From positions 744,001 to 808,000 of the forward strand of contig NZ_CP170508.1 of the NCBI RefSeq assembly GCF_052055875.1: 64,000 nucleotides of DNA. The letters run 5' to 3'. Shown here in pieces: positions 35,158-43,885 of this stretch. The DNA comes from Methanosphaerula subterraneus. Lineage in GTDB: Archaea > Halobacteriota > Methanomicrobia > Methanomicrobiales > Methanospirillaceae. A program made the translations under genes and the position numbers. Each line of letters opens with the position of its first letter. Position 1 is the stretch's first letter. The notes under the pieces are model-generated. The model was not told the origin of the DNA and did not search any database. It saw nothing but the letters and a program-made list of their open reading frames with translations.

Positions 35158-35961
35158 TTAATACCCAAAATCTCTCCCCCTCAAATACGCCTGCCAAATG
35201 TCGTTTCTGGAGAATACATAGATCATCGGAACCCAGGGCCAGCCAATTAAGGACCCGACCAACCAGATAATTGGAGGGACCTTCGTGAGAAAGTTCCCTA
35301 CGTTGTTCACGTTCCCCGCCCCGATGCTCTTCGCATCTCCGTAGATTGTCAACCAGATCAGCAAAATCCCAATGCCTATAGCGATTTGAAACCAGACAGT
35401 AAGACTGTATAATGACAGGAGCCCCGCTCCCACAGTTCCAACAATCCCGACACCAGGGAGTGTCATCCCAAGCGCGAACCATATGTTTATCGGGGCTTTG
35501 TCGCAAGAAATCATTGTGGGATTCCTTGTCGGAGTGACATACGTGCGAGAAGTCGATGCCCCCGGAGATTCGTATACTACCCGTGTGGCCGGCATCGCGA
35601 GGGCGCCGGCTGAAGAACGTGAAGGGGGGAGGTCCGACCTTTCCGGGTCGAGAACCCATGCTATTTCCTCCTCTGTCAGGTTACTTTCTTCATCCGAGGG
35701 AATGTGAACTGTTGGAAGCCCGGATGAGTCATGGAACAATACTGATTTCGTTTCACCGTTGACCACAATAGATCTCTGAGTCCACTCCCCCTCTGTGCCA
35801 GAGGGGATCGTGGGATCTATTGGATGGATCTTCCCATCATCGGGCGGTATGTAATAGTCCCGACCAAGGGCCTTCTCAGCCTTCTTCAAATTAATCGTGC
35901 ACTTGGGACAAGCGATCCAACCATCTTGGACTTCAGTCCCGCAGTTCGGACACTGTTTCAT
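35158..35961 (-). CDS. Zinc-ribbon membrane protein (shared GRDYYIP head), TM4 domain
   Basis: A 267-residue protein. The head MKQCPNCGTEVQDGWIACPK is a zinc ribbon followed by a short helix and the motif LGRDYYIP (~32-39). A linker of about 110 acidic and Ser/Pro-rich residues leads to a C-terminal membrane domain with four helices (~165-265). The segment YGDAKSIGAGN and the final IWQAYLRGRDFGY also occur, in related form, in the next upstream gene, so the membrane domains are homologous. ATG 35961 was chosen because sister proteins begin at the same residue. Function unknown. Confidence 0.72.
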   Translation of the reverse strand: MKQCPNCGTEVQDGWIACPKCTINLKKAEKALGRDYYIPPDDGKIHPIDPTIPSGTEGEWTQRSIVVNGETKSVLFHDSSGLPTVHIPSDEESNLTEEEIAWVLDPERSDLPPSRSSAGALAMPATRVVYESPGASTSRTYVTPTRNPTMISCDKAPINIWFALGMTLPGVGIVGTVGAGLLSLYSLTVWFQIAIGIGILLIWLTIYGDAKSIGAGNVNNVGNFLTKVPPIIWLVGSLIGWPWVPMIYVFSRNDIWQAYLRGRDFGY

Positions 35962-36031
35962 AGGAGCAACACGACCACAAAGAGGCCCAAGAACGGCCCC
36001 AGAAGAATTGCTGCAATACGCGTTAAAATGT

Positions 36032-36541
36032 TCATCGGATATCATCCCGATAGGTCTCCCAGATCAGACGTCTCCGATACAAGTAAAAGGGCATCCCGAC
36101 GAACCACCATATAAAAACCAGGAGTGCCCAGGAAAATGGGTTCCAGGTCACTGAACTAAAGGTCTCCTTCTGATAATTACCTGCATGAAGATATTTCGCA
36201 TCGACGTGAACCGCGATACCACTGAGGACCACACAGATCCATGCCAGCGGCGCCCAGACAATCGCAGCGAGGATCGTCCCGAACAGGAGAAGTATCAACC
36301 ACACGTTTGAGGAGTAACCGGGTACTGGGACCGGTCGGGCCGGGACTGCTGCGACCAGAGGGGGAACAATCATTCCCTGTTGTGCGGGTCCGGCCGTACC
36401 GGTGAACACGGGCTCTGACTCCAGCGGGACGTAGTAATCTCGACCGAGGATCCCCGCGGCCTTCCGCAGATCTATCCCGCACGAAGGACACAAGGTCCAT
36501 TCATCCCGTGCCTGTGTACCACAATTCGGGCACTTTTTCAT
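36032..36541 (-). CDS. Zinc-ribbon membrane protein (shared GRDYYVP head), compact
   Basis: A 169-residue protein. The zinc ribbon CPNCGTQARDEWTLCPSCGI (4-23) is followed by DLRKAAGILGRDYYVP, nearly identical to the heads encoded at 35158 and 36615. After a Pro/Val-rich linker come three to four helices (~80-150) with VHVDAKYLHAGN between them and a C-terminus YRRRLIWETYRDDIR. It is the shortest member and shows the minimal architecture of head, linker and membrane domain. Confidence 0.72.
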   Translation of the reverse strand: MKKCPNCGTQARDEWTLCPSCGIDLRKAAGILGRDYYVPLESEPVFTGTAGPAQQGMIVPPLVAAVPARPVPVPGYSSNVWLILLLFGTILAAIVWAPLAWICVVLSGIAVHVDAKYLHAGNYQKETFSSVTWNPFSWALLVFIWWFVGMPFYLYRRRLIWETYRDDIR

Positions 36542-36614
36542 ACCGCTATCGCCATGCGAGGTATTCTCTCATCTGATATCTTCAAGGCTTCGATTTGTTC
36601 GTAAGTAAAAAAGG

Positions 36615-37949
36615 TTAAGCGGTCGGGGTTGCCAGAGCATACTTCTGGAGCCAGGGCTCCCCCATCCGGACCACATATACGTTCCCCAGGTTGTCGACCG
36701 CCAGCCCAGAACCAAAACCCGAAAGAGAAGAAGCGTGGACATCCCACTTCGTGATGAGGCTGCCGGTCGACGTGAACTTCTGGACCCAACCAAAGTCGTC
36801 AGTCACATATACGTTCCCCGTGTTGTCGACTGCGATCGTTAGAGGGGTGGCAGTCATGCCTGCCGCTTTATCGACCGTATCGGGAGGTAGCCCCCACCTC
36901 TCATCGTATTCCACATCATCGAGTTCCCAGTTCGCCTTGAGACCCCACTTCGTGACGAAGGTGCCGTCATATTTAAACTTTTGAATCAGTCTATGTCCCG
37001 TATCTGTGACATACACGTTCCCGAATTTGTCGGCCGCTATGTCTTTGGGTTTCTGGAACGTTCCGTCAATGTAGCCCCGACCCCCCCATGCCTTTATGAA
37101 TGAGCCTGTGGACGTGAACTTCTGAACCAAGCAGGTGCTATAGTCGACGACGTAGACATTCCCTGCGCTGTCGACCGTGATCCCCGTGGGACGCATAAAC
37201 TGCCCGTCTCCTGAGCCTTCACTACCCCATGTTGTGATGAAGGTGCCGTTTGAATCGAACTTCTGGACCCGGTTGTTATTGGTGTCTGCAACGTAGACGT
37301 CGCCTGCATTGTCAACTGCAATCCCCAGCGGAAGGCTAAACTGCCCGTTACCTGTGCCCCAAGTGACCAATACCCCTTTTCTGTAGGTTTGTTCTCCGCC
37401 CCACGCCTTGACAAAGGTGCCGTCTGAGGTGAACTTCTCGATCCGCTCGTTCGAGGCGTTGGCCACATAGACATTTCCCGCACCATCAGCTGCGATCGCA
37501 TAAGTGGCTGTGACTTGCGAGGAAACCGGGCTGTAGAGCCCCCACTTTGTGACCAACTGATACTCTTCAGCCGGTGTAGCGATCTGGATTCCCCCCCAGA
37601 TTAACAGGGCGAGCAGGGCAAGCACCCCAAGCCCAACAAGTTTGTACCTGTTGCGGGCCATAGATCCCGGTTGGCAGGGTAGGGTGGGAAGCCGGCCCTT
37701 TTTCGCAGGGATATATCGGTATGTTCCTGAAGGTTCACTTCCCTCTTCTTCAGGGGGGATCTGACGGTCAAATACAGGTGAAAAGAGAGGCGGATCATCG
37801 GCAGGTATAACGAGGGGGGTCTCCCTTCCCGCCGGGATGTAATAATCGCGCCCGAGGCGGTCCGCAGCCTTCCGCATATCAATCCCACACGAGGGGCATA
37901 GGACCATATCCCCCTGCACCCCTGCCCCACAGTTTGGGCACTGCTTCAT
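36615..37949 (-). CDS. Zinc-ribbon membrane protein with extracellular NHL beta-propeller
   Basis: A 444-residue protein. The same head (CPNCGAGVQGDMVLCPSCGI, then DMRKAADRLGRDYYIP) is joined by a linker to one transmembrane helix (~103-122). A large outside domain (~130-440) of NHL repeats follows, with recurrent IAVDNAGDVYVADTNNNRVQ and KFTSTGSFIKAWG units; six repeats can be counted. NHL propellers bind proteins or ligands. The shared head suggests the three neighbouring genes couple different outside modules to one cytoplasmic zinc-ribbon partner; this is an inference. Confidence 0.82.
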   Translation of the reverse strand: MKQCPNCGAGVQGDMVLCPSCGIDMRKAADRLGRDYYIPAGRETPLVIPADDPPLFSPVFDRQIPPEEEGSEPSGTYRYIPAKKGRLPTLPCQPGSMARNRYKLVGLGVLALLALLIWGGIQIATPAEEYQLVTKWGLYSPVSSQVTATYAIAADGAGNVYVANASNERIEKFTSDGTFVKAWGGEQTYRKGVLVTWGTGNGQFSLPLGIAVDNAGDVYVADTNNNRVQKFDSNGTFITTWGSEGSGDGQFMRPTGITVDSAGNVYVVDYSTCLVQKFTSTGSFIKAWGGRGYIDGTFQKPKDIAADKFGNVYVTDTGHRLIQKFKYDGTFVTKWGLKANWELDDVEYDERWGLPPDTVDKAAGMTATPLTIAVDNTGNVYVTDDFGWVQKFTSTGSLITKWDVHASSLSGFGSGLAVDNLGNVYVVRMGEPWLQKYALATPTA

Positions 37950-38173
37950 CCGACCATCCCCATAACCGAGGATGCGTTCGATATCGCGTTAATCCTTCTG
38001 AATTTACTCGGGCAACGCCCCCAAATCTATCAATGGAGGGTTTGCCAATTCTGGAGAGATTGGCCCGCCTCACAATAATGCACCTTGAGCCTGCTGCAGA
38101 ATAAATTTTTATTGAACCAATCCTTCTAGAATCATTTCGATATATTAAAGATCTCTTATGGCAATTGCCAATC

Positions 38174-39028
38174 ATGAAATGTCCTCATTGTGGCCAGGAG
38201 ATCCGGGACCTCTATAAGATCTGTCCTTATTGCAGAAACACCGTCGACTCGCCCCCGGTCCCGAAAGAAATACCGGCAAAACCCTGCCACGTCTGTGGGA
38301 CTGTCAACTCTGCAGACTCTTCGTTTTGCATGAAGTGTGGGGCCAATCTCCAAGGTGGTTCTCCCAGGGAGTCGTCCCCAATCCCCCCAGCCCCTCAAGG
38401 AGCGACACGCCAACCGCCGGCGGCCTCCACAGGAGGGGGCATAGGTAAAGTAATTAAATGGGGGTTGATGGGGGTCGGAGCGCTGGTCGTCTTCTTTGTA
38501 ATCTGTGCTATCATAGCCGCGTTTGTTTACGGAAGTACTGGGAGTGAGAGTACTGCTCACCCCGCATCAGCATCCGTTTCAGGAGCGGCAGCAGGGGCAA
38601 CAGTTTCACATGCATCGGCAAATACCGCACAATTTTCCAAAGTAACACACCTCTCCGCCAGCACGATCCAGGCGCATTGGGGTTCAGGGGCAAATTATGA
38701 TGGCATCACAGTTCATCCGGACCTGAGAGATAGTAGTGATGAAACAATAGAATGGAGTGGTGCCAGCCTTCCAGTGGATATCCAGATTTATACGACAAAA
38801 TTGGATAACGATTTCAAAGAGGTTAAGGACAAACTCGTGTTCCAGGGCACAGGAGAGATCACCACCTGGAAGGATGGAAATATGTTCATGGGCGGGGGGA
38901 TTAAGGTCCCTTACTCATCCATGCAGGTCCCGGCAGGAGAGCATTATGGGTGGACCATCGTAACCGTCCACACCCCGGATGGGAAGACGTACGCAGACAC
39001 GTACCAGATCACATCCTTGACTCCATAA
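38174..39028 (+). CDS. Double zinc-ribbon membrane protein with secreted domain
   Basis: A 284-residue protein. Two zinc ribbons (CPHCGQEIRDLYKICPYC, 3-20, and CHVCGTVNSADSSFCMKCGA, ~38-57), a Pro-rich linker, one helix (~95-122), then a Ser/Ala-rich stretch and a ~120-residue beta-rich outer domain ending DTYQITSLTP. It lacks the GRDYYIP motif but keeps the same layout as the three minus-strand genes beside it. The start is ATG 38174, which puts the first Cys at residue 3, as in the sister proteins. Its 3' end overlaps the convergent integrase fragment by 20 bp. Confidence 0.72.
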   Translation: MKCPHCGQEIRDLYKICPYCRNTVDSPPVPKEIPAKPCHVCGTVNSADSSFCMKCGANLQGGSPRESSPIPPAPQGATRQPPAASTGGGIGKVIKWGLMGVGALVVFFVICAIIAAFVYGSTGSESTAHPASASVSGAAAGATVSHASANTAQFSKVTHLSASTIQAHWGSGANYDGITVHPDLRDSSDETIEWSGASLPVDIQIYTTKLDNDFKEVKDKLVFQGTGEITTWKDGNMFMGGGIKVPYSSMQVPAGEHYGWTIVTVHTPDGKTYADTYQITSLTP

Positions 39029-39830
39029 CTTTTTCTTCACTCGGGCGCGGGAGATCCCCCGAGTCAATCAATCTTTGCAGGTAATCTATCATATCCTTAG
39101 CTCGTCGAGTGGTCACTCCATCGAGTTCTCCCTCTTCTGCCACTGCTTCGTCACTCAGCCCCTGGCCGCACTTCGAGCAGTAGTCGACCCCCGGCCCGTT
39201 GAGCGTGTGGCACCGGGCGCAGACGACCGGCTTGAGTGCGTCGGACAGACTCTCTTCTTTCACCACCAGGCCGGCCCGTGAGAGGAACTCCGCATCGATC
39301 TCCTTCTCGGCCATTTTGACATAAATGCGGAACATCTCGGTGTTCAAGTTACCCCACAAACTAGCCTTGATCACACTCTCCTGGTATCCATCCGCGACCA
39401 TGTGCATCGCCCGGGATTTCCGGAACAGGTGAGGGTAGATCCGCTTGGTGATGCCGGCGAGGTCAGCAGCCCGTCTGAGTACGCCCTTCACGGTCACATC
39501 AACGATCCGCTGCCGGTTCCTGGTGAGGAATACAGGAGCATCTCCGGCCGGCGTGCCGGGATAACTGTTCTTCCAGATTAGGAGTGGCCCGGCTGCACTG
39601 ACCAGTCGACTATACCTAGTCTGCTGGCCCTTGGTGTCGTGGATGTAGACCCGCACCCCCCACCAGTCGAAGACCAGATCCCGCCACTCCATCCTGGCGA
39701 GCTCCCCGACCCGGCACCCGGACTCGTAGAGGGTCATGGTGAGCGCCTTGTCCCAGGGGGTCAAACAGTTCTCAACCAGGAGGGCGATCTCATCCTTCGT
39801 CAGGATCCCATCTGGAGAAGTACACTCCAT
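39009..39830 (-). CDS. Tyrosine recombinase, catalytic C-terminal half (frameshifted gene)
   Basis: 273 residues from ATG 39830. The catalytic set is visible: Arg in SGCRVGELARMEW, His and Arg in YPHLFRKSRAMHM and the Tyr nucleophile in MFRIYVKMAEKE. A C-terminal zinc ribbon (CARCHTLNGPGVDYCSKCGQ) follows, common in archaeal integrases. The open frame extends upstream beyond the ATG (KIRPLSIDMECTS), showing that it was once joined to the 39790-40251 frame; deleting one base from an A6 run (39860-39865 on plus) fuses them as PIKIQKIRPLSID. Recombinase activity therefore needs frameshifting or is lost. Confidence 0.8.
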   Translation of the reverse strand: MECTSPDGILTKDEIALLVENCLTPWDKALTMTLYESGCRVGELARMEWRDLVFDWWGVRVYIHDTKGQQTRYSRLVSAAGPLLIWKNSYPGTPAGDAPVFLTRNRQRIVDVTVKGVLRRAADLAGITKRIYPHLFRKSRAMHMVADGYQESVIKASLWGNLNTEMFRIYVKMAEKEIDAEFLSRAGLVVKEESLSDALKPVVCARCHTLNGPGVDYCSKCGQGLSDEAVAEEGELDGVTTRRAKDMIDYLQRLIDSGDLPRPSEEKVMESRM

Positions 39831-40251
39831 GTCGATACTCAGCGGCCGAATCTTCTGGATTTTTTATGGGGAGTGAGTTGTACCCATTCTCATCGAGCCA
39901 GTAAAGGAAAGGCTTGAGACTCACCACATAATCATGCAGGGTGTTCTGCCGATAAGGAAGTCCCCTCTTAGGATCCCGATACTCTTTCAGGCGGGAGATG
40001 GCCGCATAGATCTCAGTGATAGTGAGGGACCGGTACGGCATATGCAAAAATCGCCCCCAGTTGACCAGACTGGAGATGATTTTGTGCTTCCGATCCCCGC
40101 CGATATTTTTCGACGATTCGTGCTCGGCGATGTACTCTTTTATAAGCGCCTCGTCGTCCTCAGAGATCACACCCAGATCACGGTATTTTTTGTATAGTCT
40201 CTCGTTCCCAAGGTTAGTCCAGTGAAATTGCCGACTTTCTCGCTCTCCCAT
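39790..40251 (-). CDS. Tyrosine recombinase, N-terminal core-binding half (frameshifted gene)
   Basis: 153 residues from ATG 40251 (longer in-frame starts up to 40347 exist). The helical SAM-like core-binding domain is seen in LGNERLYKKYRDLGVIS, EDDEALIKEYIAEHESSK and LHDYVVSLKPFLYWLDENGY. The family reading ends at SLPIKN, right at an A6 run; after it the frame goes out of register and stops 25 codons later. The catalytic half continues in the other frame. Together they would make a ~415-residue integrase that may have mobilised part of the 31-40 kb region; no attachment sites were found by eye. Confidence 0.75.
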   Translation of the reverse strand: MGERESRQFHWTNLGNERLYKKYRDLGVISEDDEALIKEYIAEHESSKNIGGDRKHKIISSLVNWGRFLHMPYRSLTITEIYAAISRLKEYRDPKRGLPYRQNTLHDYVVSLKPFLYWLDENGYNSLPIKNPEDSAAEYRHGVYFSRWDPDEG

Positions 40252-40356
40252 AGATGATTGGTCGTGAGGGGCAGGTAAATAAGAAGAGTCTTGTACTGTG
40301 AAAGTAATCCTCATACGGAAGTCTGTTCTGTCCAAGATACAGAACATGGTGAGATC

Positions 40357-40689
40357 ATGAAAGGATCAAAGAAGCGCTCATCCACTGCAGGAAAAGAACC
40401 CGGTATCTCCCTCTGCGAGCCGTACTCGCTTGTGCTTCGAGTGATCACGCTGCAGGGGCGGACAGTGCAGCTGACAAAGCCGATCCGGTTTCTGGCTGTC
40501 ATGGAGGGCGGGGAGTTCGTCCTCTCCAACCGTTCTCTCCAGGTAACGGTTTCATGCGCGTCGTTACCGGAGGGAGTGCAGCTCATATCAGAGCGGATAC
40601 AATTGCTCTTCGACACACCTGATGCCGTCCGGTTCAGGAACCGGCTGAGGGTATACCTGAAAGAGGGAACACAGATCAGTTCGATCTAG
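40357..40689 (+). CDS. Conserved-looking small protein, unknown
   Basis: A 110-residue, mostly beta protein starting MKGSKKRSSTAGKEPG and continuing YSLVLRVITLQGRTVQLTKP, then repeated strand-turn-strand units up to VYLKEGTQISSI. GGTGAG lies close before the ATG. No membrane segment, Cys or known motif. It is divergent from the integrase. Function unknown. Confidence 0.5.
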   Translation: MKGSKKRSSTAGKEPGISLCEPYSLVLRVITLQGRTVQLTKPIRFLAVMEGGEFVLSNRSLQVTVSCASLPEGVQLISERIQLLFDTPDAVRFRNRLRVYLKEGTQISSI

Positions 40690-40908
40690 CGAATCCGAGT
40701 TTTGTGTTATCGAATCAGCGCGCTTGAATGTGTACTGGAATGCCAGGCCTTCAGAAAGTCTGGTTATAAATCATCGAGGTCGACCCGGATCATGGGCAGA
40801 AGGATCCTCTTTAAACGTGTTGACTGCAGATGAGAGATTGTGCATCAAACAGACAGGGGGTCAGACCACGCAGACCAGACAGAGAATGCTGAGGTCCCAC
40901 CTGAAGAG

Positions 40909-41196
40909 ATGAACAGGCTCCTCTCAATTCAAAAACCCGAAAAAAAACGACAGAAAAAGGGGAATGCTGCTGATCAGAGTGTCATCAATTTCATCTCACT
41001 GATCATCGTCTTTCTGGTCTGGATGATGTTGAACTGGCTGGCAACCCTGGTGCTCAACGCTCTGCTATCACCGGCATTATACAGGACCTTCCTTGAGAGC
41101 AAACTGCTGGTCTTTGGTTTTATTGGAATCACAATCATCGTAGCAGTGCTGATAACCTGGTACGCAATCAGACCGCTCCTGATCCGGGGATGGTGA
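40909..41196 (+). CDS. Small membrane protein, two helices
   Basis: A 95-residue protein. A basic N-terminus (KPEKKRQKKG) precedes two helices (about 26-48 and 62-85, each rich in Ile, Leu, Val) and a short basic tail. The topology, with a positively charged cytoplasmic start, is clear. No family was recognised. The overlapping frame at 40724-40912 has no support. Confidence 0.55.
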   Translation: MNRLLSIQKPEKKRQKKGNAADQSVINFISLIIVFLVWMMLNWLATLVLNALLSPALYRTFLESKLLVFGFIGITIIVAVLITWYAIRPLLIRGW

Positions 41197-41456
41197 CACC
41201 CGGCCATGCGATTCTCCTGACCGCCCATGCAGTCAACGACTTCCCATTGAACCTGAAAAGTGGAGCCAGCTGGTTCAGCATCATCTTCATTGTGGAATAA
41301 CATCTGTGTGATTGGCAGATTGTGGGATGGCCGGCAAAGCATTGCTCATGCCAGATTCGGGCGGATTATTGCACTGTTCCCCTGGTACGGAGTCGGTGAG
41401 ATCGTTTCGTAACGTTTAAAATATCCTCCCCCATTCACTCCTCTGACGATAAAAAT

Positions 41457-42287
41457 ATGGAACCTGATATCAGAGGGGTACCTCACTGTATTTACTGCGC
41501 GGCCCCGATCGACTCCCTGACGTGGTACTGTGATCGCTGCAAAAAAGTTCTTACCCGGCATGAGATCATCTCCTACCCATCGATAGATACAATTTCCCAG
41601 ACCAAAAACCTGGAGGTGACCACGTCATCGGAGTCGTGTTACCGGGGGCCGCATCAGGTTCCCTGCTCTTCATGCGGAACCCTGATCGATGAGCGGTACA
41701 ACCTCTGTCCTCGCTGCAGACAGCACACCGCCGGACCGTGCCCCGCCCAGCCAGGTCAGAGGGATGGGAGCACCTCATCCTCACCCCTGCAGGGATCCCC
41801 ACTTGAGTACCAGTCCTGCAGAAAGCAGCATACCAGCGGAAAGATTCTCATCATGTTGAGTGCCCTCTTTCTGCTCGTCATCGCAGCCGGAGTCTGTATC
41901 TCTACCCCGCCTTCAGGCTCTGCATCCAGCCTGACTGTTGATCAGATCAAGTCCACGGCGATGATCGCCACCTATGACGATCTCCTTCGATACAATGAAC
42001 AGTATATCGGAAAATATGTGAAGATCAGGGGGAAAATCATTCAATCTCAAAGTTCAGGGACTGATTATGTCTTTCATGTCGCCACCGGATCCGGACGTTA
42101 CGATGAGGATATTCTCTATCTGAACTATAACGGTCCACGGTTTACCGATGGAGATCTCATCGATATCTGGGGCAGAGTCGATGGGTTGAAGACCGATCCA
42201 ACAGTGCTCGGAGACAGCGTCATCCCGAAGATCACCTCGAGCCACCTGGAACTGGTACCCTATGCCGCTCAGACAGTACTCTCCTGA
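41457..42287 (+). CDS. Zinc-ribbon membrane protein with OB-fold-like outer domain
   Basis: A 276-residue protein. Two Cys4 units (CIYCAAPIDSLTWYCDRC, 11-28, and CSSCGTLIDERYNLCPRC, ~68-85), a polar linker, one helix (~128-148), then a ~110-residue domain. That domain starts LTVDQIKSTAMIATYDDLLR and contains GKYVKIRGKIIQSQ and GDLIDIWGRVDGL, typical of OB-fold/tRNA_anti-like extracytoplasmic domains. It belongs with the zinc-ribbon-plus-helix proteins at 31-39 kb by layout but lacks the GRDYYIP motif. Function unknown. Confidence 0.7.
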   Translation: MEPDIRGVPHCIYCAAPIDSLTWYCDRCKKVLTRHEIISYPSIDTISQTKNLEVTTSSESCYRGPHQVPCSSCGTLIDERYNLCPRCRQHTAGPCPAQPGQRDGSTSSSPLQGSPLEYQSCRKQHTSGKILIMLSALFLLVIAAGVCISTPPSGSASSLTVDQIKSTAMIATYDDLLRYNEQYIGKYVKIRGKIIQSQSSGTDYVFHVATGSGRYDEDILYLNYNGPRFTDGDLIDIWGRVDGLKTDPTVLGDSVIPKITSSHLELVPYAAQTVLS

Positions 42288-42484
42288 GTGGACGGGCTCT
42301 CGGCAAGACAGAGATCGCCTCCAGAGATGAGGTCCAGTACGAGCTCAGCTGTCACCGCTGCACACAGAAACATCAGAATAGAAGGTCTACCGTGGCCAAC
42401 AGCCGGTACAGACCCCGGTTCAAATTATATATCCACAGGACCCAATCACTGGATCAATCAGTCAACAGGTGAGGACGGCAATTA

Positions 42485-42685
42485 ATGAAACTGACGATCA
42501 TCAGCAGATCAGGCGAGGACGGATGGATCGTGATGGAGTGCCCAGCACTTCCGGGCTGTATCACGCAGGGGCGAACCGAGGAGGAGGCGCTCTCAAATGT
42601 CAGGGAGGCCATCTCCCTGTACCTCACACCTGAAGAGAACCTGCATCTTCCAGATGGTGCCAGATCGATTGAGGTGGAGCTGTGA
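42485..42685 (+). CDS. hicB: HicB family antitoxin
   Basis: A 66-residue HicB-type protein: beta strands MKLTIISRSGEDGWIVMECP, then the signature PALPGCITQGRTEEEALSNV and helix REAISLYL. It has no DNA-binding domain at the C-terminus, so it is the short form. It overlaps the downstream toxin gene by 4 bp (GTGA). HicB folds like a degenerate RNase H and neutralises HicA. Confidence 0.88.
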   Translation: MKLTIISRSGEDGWIVMECPALPGCITQGRTEEEALSNVREAISLYLTPEENLHLPDGARSIEVEL

Positions 42686-42981
42686 CAAAACAGTCCACAC
42701 CACCGATTCAGGAAAAAACAGGAAAACAGGTAAAATCGTCGAAAACAGACAAACTCTCGAAGCTCCCGGTGATCTCCGGAAAGGATATGGAGAAGTGCCT
42801 CTCAAATATCGGGTTCACGGTCGTGAGGGTGCAGGGGAATCATCTGAAGATGCGACGACATGACAGTTCCGGGCTGGTCACGGTGATCATTCCAAAGTAT
42901 GATGAACTGGATCGCAGGACATTGAAGTGTATTCTGCGGATCATCGGCATCTCTACACGCAGGTTCCTTGAGATGCGCTGA
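42682..42981 (+). CDS. hicA: HicA family mRNA interferase toxin
   Basis: 99 residues from GTG 42682. After a ~25-residue polar N-terminal extension comes the double-stranded RNA-binding-like HicA fold: LPVISGKDMEKCLSNIGFTV, the catalytic His in VQGNHLKMRR, and VTVIIPKYDELDRRTLKCIL. The closing IGISTRRFLEM is typical. HicA cleaves mRNA; HicB, encoded directly upstream and translationally coupled, is its antitoxin. The order antitoxin-toxin is common in archaea. Confidence 0.88.
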   Translation: MTKQSTPPIQEKTGKQVKSSKTDKLSKLPVISGKDMEKCLSNIGFTVVRVQGNHLKMRRHDSSGLVTVIIPKYDELDRRTLKCILRIIGISTRRFLEMR

Positions 42982-43108
42982 CCCCCAGAACCCTGAAACT
43001 ATCGCCGGACCCCTGCAGACATAACGGCCCCCAAACTCATTGGAATAGGGGATGAACGAAAGAGGTAAACCCGAATGGGCCGGCGGATCCCAGAGCAGCC
43101 GACACCTC

Positions 43109-43115
43109 AAAAAAA
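43109..43115 (-). terminator. T-run after mntP
   Basis: Seven T on the minus strand about 50 bp past the mntP stop, flanked by CACCC and GGTG, which could form a short stem. Confidence 0.4.
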
Positions 43116-43163
43116 GGGTGAATAGATGATCGCTATGACCCCTGTCAATCCAGGAGGATCCAT

Positions 43164-43730
43164 TCAGATCAGGGCCAGGTGCTCGGCCAGGACCTTGACT
43201 CCAATCGCTATCAGCACCACCCCGCCGAAGATATCCACACGGGTCCCAAGAACTGGAGCCAGCCTCATGCCGGCATAGACCCCTGTAAACGATATGCAGG
43301 ATGCGATCGCTCCGATGATCAGGGAGGGGAGCACTGGGTCGACCCCGAGCAGTGCGTAACTTATCCCAACCGCAAGCGCATCGATGCTGGTGGCGATGGC
43401 AAGTCCGATGACCACACCGGCACGGAGTGACGACGGTCGTTCCCCACCATCATCGCCTCTGACCCCTTCGATGCACATCTTCACCCCGATCCCGGCCAAT
43501 AGTAAAAAGGCGATCCAGGGGGCATACCTGTTCACAAAACTGGCGAAGGAGATCCCGAGCAACCAGCCCCCTATCGTCATCCCACCCTGAAAGACACCAA
43601 ATGTCGCCGCAAGGACGGTCGCTGTTTTGAATCGGTTAATACTTGCTGTGGCCCCGGTCGCAAGGGTGACGGCAAAACAGTCCATCGCAAGCCCAAGACC
43701 GATCAGCACTGATTCAATCACTGCATCCAT
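43164..43730 (-). CDS. mntP: Manganese efflux pump MntP
   Basis: A 188-residue membrane protein of six helices made of two similar halves, each with the Asp motif of MntP: GLAMDCFAVTLATG (~13-26) and ATSIDALAVGISYALLG (~113-129). GVFQGGMTIGGWLLG and CISFTGVYAGMRLAP complete the family pattern. It exports Mn2+. The start codon region is duplicated in tandem (17 bp), so a second out-of-frame ATG lies just upstream. Confidence 0.93.
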   Translation of the reverse strand: MDAVIESVLIGLGLAMDCFAVTLATGATASINRFKTATVLAATFGVFQGGMTIGGWLLGISFASFVNRYAPWIAFLLLAGIGVKMCIEGVRGDDGGERPSSLRAGVVIGLAIATSIDALAVGISYALLGVDPVLPSLIIGAIASCISFTGVYAGMRLAPVLGTRVDIFGGVVLIAIGVKVLAEHLALI

Positions 43731-43747
43731 TCAATCACTGTATCCAT
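43714..43747. repeat. Tandem 17-bp duplication across the mntP start
   Basis: Two adjacent copies of tcaatcactgcatccat (the second has t for c at one position). The duplicated piece contains the mntP start codon and the next 14 bases, so an extra ATG sits 17 bp upstream, out of frame. Confidence 0.8.
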
Positions 43748-43885
43748 CTGCTAAACAGGTGGATCCTTTCCCGATAAAGGGATATGGATGGCGGTCGATC
43801 GAACCGGATGGTGCCGATCAGATACGTGATCGCTCAGATCGAGGTCGGCCGGCACCATCATGGGGAGGGTGACCCCTTCGAGTCC

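Noticed and set aside
35117..35659. 180-codon minus-strand frame
   Set aside because: Same strand but other frame of the zinc-ribbon gene at 35158, whose Cys motif and membrane helices are convincing.
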